A stretch of 64,000 nt of DNA. Source: Mucilaginibacter rubeus. Lineage in GTDB: Bacteria > Bacteroidota > Bacteroidia > Sphingobacteriales > Sphingobacteriaceae. Position numbers and translations under genes: made by a program. The notes under the pieces were generated by a model that had not been told where the DNA came from, ran no database searches, and saw only the letters and a program-made list of their open reading frames with translations. The DNA is taken from NCBI RefSeq assembly GCF_014643835.1, contig NZ_BMKD01000002.1, forward strand, positions 186,001 to 250,000. Direction: 5' to 3'. Of this stretch, positions 17,219 through 24,688 are shown in pieces (the stretch's first letter is position 1; the number at the start of each line of letters is the position of its first letter).

Positions 17219-18664
17219 CTACGGCTTCGCGATTGCTTCATTGATCAATTGTTCGGCCTGCGCACTCCCTGGGCCGGGAGCGTCAAAACTGAGCATTTTG
17301 CCTTCTTTATCAATCAGTATATATTTTGGAATTGCATAGGCTATGTATGATTGTGCAACTGTACCGTCTTTGTCATAAAGCTGCAGCCAGTCCGGCTTTT
17401 CTTCTTTGAGTGCATTTCGCCATTCCTTTTCTCCGTCATGTACGGCAATACTGACAAAAGCAACCTGCGGATTAGTTTTAAACTTGTCGCTTAGTTTTTT
17501 ATATGCGGGCATTTCCTGGCGGCAGGGCCCGCACCAGCTGGCCCAAAGGTCAATATAAATAACTTTTCCTTTAAAATCGGCCAGGTTAAAAACCTTGCCA
17601 CGGTCGCTGGGCAAAGTAAAAGCCGGGGCCGGTTTCCCAATTTGTACCTGCATCAGCTGGAGCTTTTTTTCGGTAAAATTCCCGGCGACGTTATTTTTTA
17701 AAGCCGGGTTATTAATTGCGTCAATGAATACGCGCATCTCCTTTTGGGCTATATTCAATTTTTCAAGAGAGTTAGCACTACCAATTCTTTTTTCAACGTA
17801 CCGGTTTAGATAATAGTCCCTTACCTTGCCGGTAAAAAGCTGTTTGATTTTGCCAAGTGTGTACCCGGGCTGCTTCACCGATGCAGAATCGCGCAGCAGA
17901 TCCAGCCGCTGTTCATAGGCATAATAAAGGGGCAAAACCCATGATTTATAGTCTTCTGATACTAAATATTCGTCATGCGATATACCTTTTGAAAATGCTG
18001 AAGGGGTATTTTTTGATACCAGCTCCCTCATCTGCGCCACATTGTATTTACTCAAATCAAGGTGTTGAAGCAGCATGTAAAAATTTAAGCTTTGATTATC
18101 TAAATCAATCATTTTCTTAAACGTATTGAAATATTGATCTTGCTTTGCCGGCTTGTTAAACACAACACTTAGTAACGAGTCTTCCAACGTTTTGCTTTTT
18201 TTAAGGAATTGGATTAACTCATCGGTCTTTAGTTCATACCACGCTGTCTTGTCGTTCCGGGCAACCAGGATTGAATCTAATTTTACACGGTATTGATTGG
18301 TTTCGGCACCTATACCGGTTATCTTTTTAGTTTTCGACAGGTTGACATAATCAATAGCGTCACCGGTTATATGGAGATCATAACCCGGTGCCACATAGAT
18401 CCGGTTGATTTGAGTGTTGTTTTGCTGGATGCTGGTGCGTTGAGGCTTGGCTATTTTGTACGTTTTTAAATAAAACTCGCCCGAATCATTAAGCCTGATG
18501 GTATCCATAAGAAGTTTACCGTTGGCATCTTCAAAAAAGACCTTCAACATTTTTTCGGCCGAATTGCTGAGCTTTCCCTGTATAACAAGTGGCTGAACCG
18601 GGTTTTGAGCTACCCCCCTGCCGATAAAATAAAATGAAAGCAGGAACAGGATCATTTTTTTCAT
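17219..18664 (-). CDS. Secreted TlpA-like thiol-disulfide oxidoreductase with DUF4369-like N-terminal domain
   Basis: 481 residues. A signal peptide (MKKMILFLLSFYFIGRGVAQ) is followed by a beta-rich DUF4369-like domain (about 25-130), a helical middle region and a C-terminal thioredoxin fold of the AhpC-TSA/TlpA type. The redox motif WCGPC is near residue 376 (WASWCGPCRQEMP) and the cis-proline region is AYAIPKYILIDKEG. Such proteins reduce disulfides in the periplasm and are very common in Bacteroidota, often in large paralogous sets. No link to its neighbours is visible. Confidence 0.88.
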   Translation of the reverse strand: MKKMILFLLSFYFIGRGVAQNPVQPLVIQGKLSNSAEKMLKVFFEDANGKLLMDTIRLNDSGEFYLKTYKIAKPQRTSIQQNNTQINRIYVAPGYDLHITGDAIDYVNLSKTKKITGIGAETNQYRVKLDSILVARNDKTAWYELKTDELIQFLKKSKTLEDSLLSVVFNKPAKQDQYFNTFKKMIDLDNQSLNFYMLLQHLDLSKYNVAQMRELVSKNTPSAFSKGISHDEYLVSEDYKSWVLPLYYAYEQRLDLLRDSASVKQPGYTLGKIKQLFTGKVRDYYLNRYVEKRIGSANSLEKLNIAQKEMRVFIDAINNPALKNNVAGNFTEKKLQLMQVQIGKPAPAFTLPSDRGKVFNLADFKGKVIYIDLWASWCGPCRQEMPAYKKLSDKFKTNPQVAFVSIAVHDGEKEWRNALKEEKPDWLQLYDKDGTVAQSYIAYAIPKYILIDKEGKMLSFDAPGPGSAQAEQLINEAIAKP

Positions 18665-18843
18665 AGATGTAATTGGTAGGTTTAAACAAATATAAAGCTC
18701 AGCAGCTTATTTCAATACAACTTCGGGATTTAGTTTGCATGTTATCCCAACCCGGAGGCAGACCGGACCAACGATGGTTCAAAAATGAAAACATAGTTCC
18801 ATCAGCCTTGCCGATCATAAAAAATTAAAAATTATTATAAAAT

Positions 18844-18857
18844 GCTAAATCGATTTA
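18844..18857 (+). promoter_or_regulatory. LacI-type operator before the GH78 gene
   Basis: GCTAAATCGATTTA, central CG at 18851-18852, identical in its core to the sites at 48394 and 50917 read on the other strand. It lies 83 nt before the preferred start at 18941. The upstream ATG at 18842 overlaps it, which speaks against that start. Confidence 0.72.
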
Positions 18858-18940
18858 TTATATTAGTCAAACCAATTTATCTACTTAATGCAAGCAGGGA
18901 AAACCAACCTGACCATCACCAATTAATCAATGAAATCTAC

Positions 18941-21307
18941 ATGAAACACTTTCTGATTTTAATTTTATCTGTAAGTACCCTTCTCTCATCACAAAACAGT
19001 AATGCCCGGTCTGTTCATAAAACCGCAGAGGAAAAGACATGGAATGCACAATGGATCTCCGTGCCCAACATCACCGGAAATGAATACGGTATTTATTATT
19101 TCCGTAAAAACATTGAGCTGACCAACAAACCGGCCAGCTTTGTTATTCATGTATCGGCAGATAACCGGTATAAACTGTACGTAAACGGCACATTGGTATC
19201 ATTAGGCCCGGCAAGGGGCGATACTTTTTACTGGAACTATGAAACCGTCGACCTTGCGTCCTATCTCGTAACCGGTAAAAATACCGTGGCTGCTTTAGTG
19301 TGGAACGAGGCTCAATACCGCCCTGAAGCGCAGATTAGTGTCCGTACCGCCTTTATTATACAAGGCAATTCGACAGCCGAAGAGATCCTCAATACCAATA
19401 ACACCTGGAAAAGCATTCAGGACAAAGGCTATCAGCCCATCTGGGGCTATTTCGCTGCCAGCACCGGCGAAATGGTGGATCTGAATAAAAGCATTATGAA
19501 CTGGTACTCGCCTAACTTTGATGATAGCAGCTGGCCAAAGGCAGCTAACCTCTTCGGCGGGCAATTAAAGGGCCGGTGGGATGGGTTCGGATGGCAATTG
19601 GTTCCATCCTCCATTCCGCACCAGGAATTAATTTATGAGCGGATACCTGTTGTACGTAAAGCCTCCGGGATGGATGTTCCCCCGGCTTTTCCGGGCACTA
19701 AAGCACCGCTTACTATTCCTGCAAATACTACAGTTACCATACTGCTTGATCAAACGCATCTTACCAACGCCTATCCTACTATTAATTTCAGCGGTGGGAA
19801 AGATGCGGGGATCTCTTTAAGCTATGCCGAATCGCTTTTTGATAATTTAAGCAAATATGGAATGCGCAAGGGCAACCGTAACGATGTGGAGGGCAAGGAT
19901 TTTTCGGGCAGAAATGATAGTTTGATCTCCAATGGCAGCAAAGGGCAATCATATACTACGCTCAACTTCCGTACTTTTAGGTACATCCGCTTAATTGTGC
20001 ATACACAAAACGAGCCTTTGGTTATTAATGACCTGTATGGCACCTTTACCGGTTATCCATTTAAGCAACGTGCCGTTTTCAATACCGATAATAAGGAAAT
20101 AAAACAGATGCTCGATATTGGCTGGCGTACGGCCCGTCTTAATGCATTTGAAACCTATACAGATTGCCCTTATTATGAGCAACTGCAATACATCGGCGAT
20201 ACCCGTATCCAGGCCATGATATCCTATTACTATAGCGGCGATGACCGGCTGGCCCGCAATGCCATTAACCTGATGGACCATTCCCGTTTAACAGAGGGCG
20301 TTACCCAAAGCCGTTACCCTACTCATGATACCCAAATTATTTCAACTTTTTCATTATGGTACATAGGCATGCTGTATGATTACTGGATGTACCGCAATGA
20401 CAGTAATTTTATTAAGGATAAGCTGGATGGCGAACGGGCAGTATTAAAGTTTTTCAGCCAATACCAACAAGCTGATGGCTCATTAAAAAACACCCCTTAC
20501 TGGACTTTTGTGGATTGGGCCAGCGGCAAAAACTGGGATATAGGCTCGCCGCCAAAAGGCACCGACGGCAGTTCGGCCATTATTGATTTGCAATTACTTT
20601 GGGCTTATGAGTGGGCTGCCGCTATGGAAACAAAAATTGGCATGCCCGGTTATGCCACTTTATACCACAAAGAAGCTGCTAAGCTTAAGCAAACTATTCA
20701 ACGCAAATATTGGGACCCGGCAAAAATGCTGTATGCCGATACATGGGACAAGAAACAATTTTCGCAGCATGCCAATTCATTAGCCATACTTACAGGCATG
20801 GTGAAAAACACAGATCTGCCTATGTTATCCAAACGATTATTAAGCGATACCTCATTGACCCAATGCACCATTTATTTTAAATATTACCTGCACCAGGCAT
20901 TGGTAAAAGGTGGTTTAGGTAACGATTATATGAACTGGCTGGGTATCTGGCGCGAGAATATTAAAATGGGCTTAACCACCTGGGCCGAATATTCCGACCT
21001 TAAATATAGCCGTTCAGATTGCCATGCCTGGGGAAGCAGCCCCAATATTGAATTCTTCAGGACAGTTTTGGGTATTGACAGCTATTCGCCCGGATTCAGC
21101 AAGATCAAGATCGAACCTCATTTGGGAACAATGACCAATGTGAGCGGCGAGATCCCACACCCTAACGGTAAGGTTGCAGTAGCTTATGTTTTAGAAAATA
21201 ACAGGTGGAAAATAAAGGTCAGTTTACCGCAGCGTACATCCGGCGTATTGGTTTGGAAAGCAAAATCATACCCGCTTAAAGGCGGTGAAAATGTGATGGT
21301 TATTTAA
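18941..21307 (+). CDS. GH78 alpha-L-rhamnosidase, secreted
   Basis: 788 residues from the preferred start, which gives a signal peptide MKHFLILILSVSTLLSSQNS; an ATG 99 nt upstream would place a LacI operator in the coding region and bury the signal peptide. N-terminal beta-sandwich domains (to about 350) contain FRKNIELTNKPASFVIHVSA and YKLYVNG. The (alpha/alpha)6 barrel has FETYTDCPYYEQLQYIGDTR, a variant of the GH78 acidic motif with glutamate in place, and SDCHAWGSSPNIEFFRTVLG near the end. It removes terminal L-rhamnose. It is the only plus-strand gene of the LacI-linked locus. Confidence 0.92.
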   Translation: MKHFLILILSVSTLLSSQNSNARSVHKTAEEKTWNAQWISVPNITGNEYGIYYFRKNIELTNKPASFVIHVSADNRYKLYVNGTLVSLGPARGDTFYWNYETVDLASYLVTGKNTVAALVWNEAQYRPEAQISVRTAFIIQGNSTAEEILNTNNTWKSIQDKGYQPIWGYFAASTGEMVDLNKSIMNWYSPNFDDSSWPKAANLFGGQLKGRWDGFGWQLVPSSIPHQELIYERIPVVRKASGMDVPPAFPGTKAPLTIPANTTVTILLDQTHLTNAYPTINFSGGKDAGISLSYAESLFDNLSKYGMRKGNRNDVEGKDFSGRNDSLISNGSKGQSYTTLNFRTFRYIRLIVHTQNEPLVINDLYGTFTGYPFKQRAVFNTDNKEIKQMLDIGWRTARLNAFETYTDCPYYEQLQYIGDTRIQAMISYYYSGDDRLARNAINLMDHSRLTEGVTQSRYPTHDTQIISTFSLWYIGMLYDYWMYRNDSNFIKDKLDGERAVLKFFSQYQQADGSLKNTPYWTFVDWASGKNWDIGSPPKGTDGSSAIIDLQLLWAYEWAAAMETKIGMPGYATLYHKEAAKLKQTIQRKYWDPAKMLYADTWDKKQFSQHANSLAILTGMVKNTDLPMLSKRLLSDTSLTQCTIYFKYYLHQALVKGGLGNDYMNWLGIWRENIKMGLTTWAEYSDLKYSRSDCHAWGSSPNIEFFRTVLGIDSYSPGFSKIKIEPHLGTMTNVSGEIPHPNGKVAVAYVLENNRWKIKVSLPQRTSGVLVWKAKSYPLKGGENVMVI

Positions 21308-21311
21308 GAAA

Positions 21312-21487
21312 CTCTAAGAAGCTATTTAAAAACGATAATTTCCAAATGTAGAGACGCATCACATGCGTCTCCCGCATGCAATTTACGCATGCTCGCCCCT
21401 ATTGAATGTGGCTTGTCCTACGAGAGACGCATGTGATGCGTCTCTACAAAAAACATTTATTTTATTCGTTTTTAAACAGCTTCTAAG
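21312..21487. repeat. Palindromic double-hairpin intergenic element (MITE/REP-like)
   Basis: Outer imperfect inverted ends (TAAGAAGCTATTTAAAAACG at left, CGTTTTTAAACAGCTTCTAAG at right, read outward) enclose perfect 24-nt inner arms at 21348-21371 and 21424-21447. Each inner arm is itself a hairpin, GAGACGCAT/ATGCGTCTC around a 3-nt loop. A third small inverted repeat GCATGC...GCATGC sits between them. It carries no gene and looks like a non-autonomous interspersed repeat. Confidence 0.75.
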
Positions 21488-21528
21488 ACTTACGAAGTTT
21501 TAAAAACTTCGTAAGTCTGGTTTTTATT
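21486..21528 (+). terminator. Terminator of the GH78 gene
   Basis: A perfect 15-bp stem (AGACTTACGAAGTTT with AAACTTCGTAAGTCT) and 3-nt loop, followed on the plus strand by GGTTTTTATT. It may serve both convergent genes. Confidence 0.85.
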
Positions 21529-21536
21529 AAGATCTT

Positions 21537-22145
21537 TTAATTGAGCAAATGCCTTTCGTCCTGCCTTAAAATCATTTGTTCCCTGGCGCTTAGTAGCACC
21601 ATAATAAATAATCCAAGTAAAATACAAACAACCACACCAAAATTGGCTGTAAGTATACTTGAACTTACATTTCTTTGTCCGTTTTGTAGCAGGCGGTTGC
21701 TCTCGCCAACTTGTATCGCTATCAGTTGATCAAGCGATTTAAGTGCCTGATTAAAAACATACTCTGCATTATTCAGGCCAGCTTCCTGCTGCTGCAGATG
21801 ACGCAATTGCACACGAAAGGTCTTCCATTTTGCTGATTCTTCGCGTGTTAATTGGGTGGCCTCATATTTCTTTGCTAACGCTTCTATAGCTGCATAATTA
21901 CCATTAATTTTTACCTGAACATCTGCACCAGAAACAGCTGCCAGTTTATTTTCATAAAGCCGACTGCTTATTTCATGTACAAAAGTAGCCGGCAATAAGC
22001 GGTCCTTCATAATGGATGTCAACGTTTTATCCAATTCTTTAACATTGTCGCGACCATTCCAGTTGGCTAATAAAAGCATAGCGGTAAGCACAGCTAAGGC
22101 CAATACCATTCTTGCTTTATTTTTTATAATAAAAGCCCGTTTCAT
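21537..22145 (-). CDS. Orphan four-helix-bundle (4HB_MCP-like) membrane protein
   Basis: 202 residues: an N-terminal transmembrane helix (about 12-28), a long helical periplasmic part (30-165) and a second transmembrane helix (FGVVVCILLGLFIMVLLSA, about 169-187) followed by a 15-residue tail. This is the sensor half of a chemoreceptor or histidine kinase, but there is no HAMP, signalling or kinase domain. Short proteins of this sort are widespread in Sphingobacteriaceae and their role is unknown. It converges on the GH78 gene and follows lacI on the same strand, 104 nt away. Confidence 0.75.
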   Translation of the reverse strand: MKRAFIIKNKARMVLALAVLTAMLLLANWNGRDNVKELDKTLTSIMKDRLLPATFVHEISSRLYENKLAAVSGADVQVKINGNYAAIEALAKKYEATQLTREESAKWKTFRVQLRHLQQQEAGLNNAEYVFNQALKSLDQLIAIQVGESNRLLQNGQRNVSSSILTANFGVVVCILLGLFIMVLLSAREQMILRQDERHLLN

Positions 22146-22249
22146 AACAGTAAATTTTTATTAAAGATAATAAAAGAGTGCCCGGTTACAGAAAACCTAT
22201 CCCCTGCAAGTGTGTCATTTACATCTGCTAATATATGGTTCTTTTAAAA

Positions 22250-23299
22250 TTAATCAATCTTTAAACCGGATGATGATCCCCTGATCTGGAGGTTGGTTTT
22301 AAGAATTATGGAATGAGAAGCAGTACTAACTCCTTTTGTATTAAGCTTTTTGAGTAGCACGGTGATCACATTATCGGCAATTTCTTCAACCGGCTGAGCT
22401 ATGGCGGTTACCGGGGGCGAGTACAGCTTAAAAACGTCATAATCATCAAACGATATAACGGCCATATCCCCGGGCACTTTAATACCCAGCGTGTTAAACA
22501 CTTTTAACCCACAGGTACCTACATGGTTGGTGCCAAAAACTACCGCGTCGAGATCCTGATGCTTTTTAAAAAAGGCAGTCATCGGTTTAATGATCATTTC
22601 TTCGTCCTGGTTAAAAACAATCTCTTTAACCACCGGAGCAAAACGGCTTTCCTTCAGCGCATCCTTATAGCCCTGCATCCGGGCCAGCATTTGTGTTTGT
22701 GACGAAGCGAAAGTAACGAAGCCTATATTTTTGTAACCCTGTTGTATTAAGTGCCTGGTGGCATTATAGGTGCTGAAAAGGTTATCAATCTCTACATAAT
22801 CGGTATTTACTTTGGGTAAATGCCTGTCGAACATTACCACCGGCAAGCCATCCTTAAGCAGTTGTTCTACATCGTCTTCAATACCTTCGGGCGGAGCAAT
22901 AATATAGCCATCCACATGCCTGTCGCGGAACATATTGATCAGTTCCCTGGTTTTTTGGGTATCATTATCGGTACTGCAATAAATAATTTTGTAACCATTT
23001 TTATAAGCCCTATCTTCAATAAGCCGGGCTATGCTGGCAAAAAAGGGGTTTGAAATATCTTCAACCATTAAACCAATGGTATTTGATTTACCGGTACGCA
23101 GGCTTTTAGCCAGGGAATTGGGTTTATAGCCCACTTCTTCTACATATTTGGTAACACGCTCTACCAGGTCTTCACCTATCCGTTTTTCCTTTGCACGCCC
23201 GTTCAGTATAAACGATACAGTGGTTTTAGAAACTTTTAATTCATTGGCGATATCAACAATCGATAGTTTTTTCAATGGCTTATAATTGGCTAAAATCAA
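22250..23299 (-). CDS. LacI-family transcriptional regulator
   Basis: 349 residues. The N-terminal headpiece SIVDIANELKVSKTTVSFIL includes the helix-turn-helix and is followed by the hinge (YKPNSLAKSLRTGKSNTIGL). The rest is a type 1 periplasmic-binding-like effector domain (residues 65-345). LacI proteins bind palindromes with a central CG; eight sites of the form AAATCGATTTAGCA lie before genes from 18.8 to 50.9 kb, one of them in front of lacI itself. It is therefore the best candidate for controlling this whole glycan locus. The inducer is probably a sugar brought in by the neighbouring FucP-like permease, but this is inference. Confidence 0.93.
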   Translation of the reverse strand: MILANYKPLKKLSIVDIANELKVSKTTVSFILNGRAKEKRIGEDLVERVTKYVEEVGYKPNSLAKSLRTGKSNTIGLMVEDISNPFFASIARLIEDRAYKNGYKIIYCSTDNDTQKTRELINMFRDRHVDGYIIAPPEGIEDDVEQLLKDGLPVVMFDRHLPKVNTDYVEIDNLFSTYNATRHLIQQGYKNIGFVTFASSQTQMLARMQGYKDALKESRFAPVVKEIVFNQDEEMIIKPMTAFFKKHQDLDAVVFGTNHVGTCGLKVFNTLGIKVPGDMAVISFDDYDVFKLYSPPVTAIAQPVEEIADNVITVLLKKLNTKGVSTASHSIILKTNLQIRGSSSGLKID

Positions 23300-23310
23300 A
23301 TATAAAATAT

Positions 23311-23343
23311 AATCGCTTAATAACCATGATTTATTAAGCGATT
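23311..23343. promoter_or_regulatory. Inverted repeat in the lacI leader
   Basis: AATCGCTTAATA (23311-23322) and TATTAAGCGATT (23332-23343) form a 12-bp inverted repeat with a 9-nt gap, 12 nt before the lacI start. Both arms contain AATCGCTTAAT, related to the LacI operator core, so it may be an autoregulatory site or a leader hairpin. Confidence 0.55.
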
Positions 23344-23359
23344 ATTGGCCAAAATATAA

Positions 23360-23380
23360 AAATAAATCGATTAAGCAAAT
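23360..23380 (-). promoter_or_regulatory. LacI-type operator and promoter of lacI
   Basis: AAATCGATTAAGCA, central CG at 23368-23369. On the minus strand the conserved flank supplies TTTG, followed after 17 nt by TATATTTTG, close to a -33/-7 pair, so the operator lies inside the core promoter of lacI. Confidence 0.7.
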
Positions 23381-23384
23381 TTGT

Positions 23385-24620
23385 TCATATTCCTTTTTTA
23401 TTCAGTTTAGGGTAACTGATCCCGAACAAAAATATCACCATATAACAAATGATAGGCAGGTAATAAGCTGTAGCAACATTGTGATTAGCAATGAGGCCCA
23501 TAACCGGCGGAAACAATCCCCCGCCTACAACTCCCATTACTATAAATGATGACGCGTTTTGCGTTTGTGAACCTAAATTTTTCAACCCCAGGCTAAATAT
23601 GGTTGGGAACATAATACTGAAGAAGAAGTTGATGAACAGCAATGCCACAAATGACACCACGCCAAAGCCCTGTGCTACAATAACACACATCAGGATATTG
23701 CCCAGGGCAAATACCGCCAGCAACTTGTTTGGCGCTATGTAACGCATCAGGAAGGTGCCAATAAAACGGCCGGCCATCATCATCACCATGCTTAATGAAA
23801 AATAGTAGCTCGCGCGTTCGTCGGTTAAATGCATGATCTCGTGACCGTAATTGATAAAAAACGCCCAGGTGCCGCCTTGTGCTGCCACATTAAACAGTTG
23901 GGCTATGGCTGCAAAAACAAAATGCTTTTTTTTGAACAGGCTTTCCGGAATATGTCCTTCACCTGCAACCGCATATGAATCTGTTGCTACAACATGCGGA
24001 TCCTGCAATGACGGCACTTTTAAAAATGAAAATGCTACACCAACCAATGCAATCACCGCTCCTATTACAATATACAGGTGTTTGACAGATATCAGGTCGT
24101 TAGAATGCTCCTGCCCTCCTTTTAAAACGAAATAGCCGCCCAACAGCGGACCAATAACGCCGCCGACACCGTTAAAGGCCTGCGAAAAGTTAATGCGCTG
24201 GTCGCTGGTACGCTGATCGCCGAGAGAGGCAACAAATGGATGGGCAACGGTTTCGAGCGTAGCCAGGCCGCAAGCCAGGATAAACAAGGCAATCCGGAAG
24301 AAGTCAAACGATTTAGCATCAGCCGCCGGAACAAACAGGAATGCACCTGCAGCATAAAGTCCGAGGCCTAAAAGCACACCGTTTTTATAACCGAACTTTT
24401 TCATGAACATACCTGCCGGGATGCCCATCACCGCGTAAGCGCCAAATAATGATAACTGTACATACGCCGAACGCGATTTTGAAACGTGTAAAACATTTTG
24501 AAAATGCTTGTTTAATGTATCGCCAAGGGTCATGGCTATGCCCCAGAGCATAAATAAGGAGGTTACAAAAATGAGTACGACAAGGAACTTACGTTCGGTA
24601 AATTTGGGTTTGGTATCCAT
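23385..24620 (-). CDS. FucP-like sugar:proton symporter (MFS, FHS family)
   Basis: 411 residues with twelve hydrophobic segments. FTERKFLVVLIFVTSLFMLW at the N-terminus, the segment LFGAYAVMGIPAGMFMKKFG and NFSQAFNGVGGVIGPLLGGY are typical of the fucose/galactose/hexose:H+ symporter family. It imports monosaccharides across the inner membrane, for example fucose, mannose, galactose or glucose. It lies 68 nt after the GH2 gene and directly before lacI on the same strand, so it probably brings in the monosaccharide freed by the locus. Confidence 0.9.
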   Translation of the reverse strand: MDTKPKFTERKFLVVLIFVTSLFMLWGIAMTLGDTLNKHFQNVLHVSKSRSAYVQLSLFGAYAVMGIPAGMFMKKFGYKNGVLLGLGLYAAGAFLFVPAADAKSFDFFRIALFILACGLATLETVAHPFVASLGDQRTSDQRINFSQAFNGVGGVIGPLLGGYFVLKGGQEHSNDLISVKHLYIVIGAVIALVGVAFSFLKVPSLQDPHVVATDSYAVAGEGHIPESLFKKKHFVFAAIAQLFNVAAQGGTWAFFINYGHEIMHLTDERASYYFSLSMVMMMAGRFIGTFLMRYIAPNKLLAVFALGNILMCVIVAQGFGVVSFVALLFINFFFSIMFPTIFSLGLKNLGSQTQNASSFIVMGVVGGGLFPPVMGLIANHNVATAYYLPIICYMVIFLFGISYPKLNKKGI

Positions 24621-24688
24621 TGTGCAGGTTTGTTTGTTAATTGGACCGGTAAATTAGTTTAAAACTTCAAGGTACCAAAGGCTTATTA

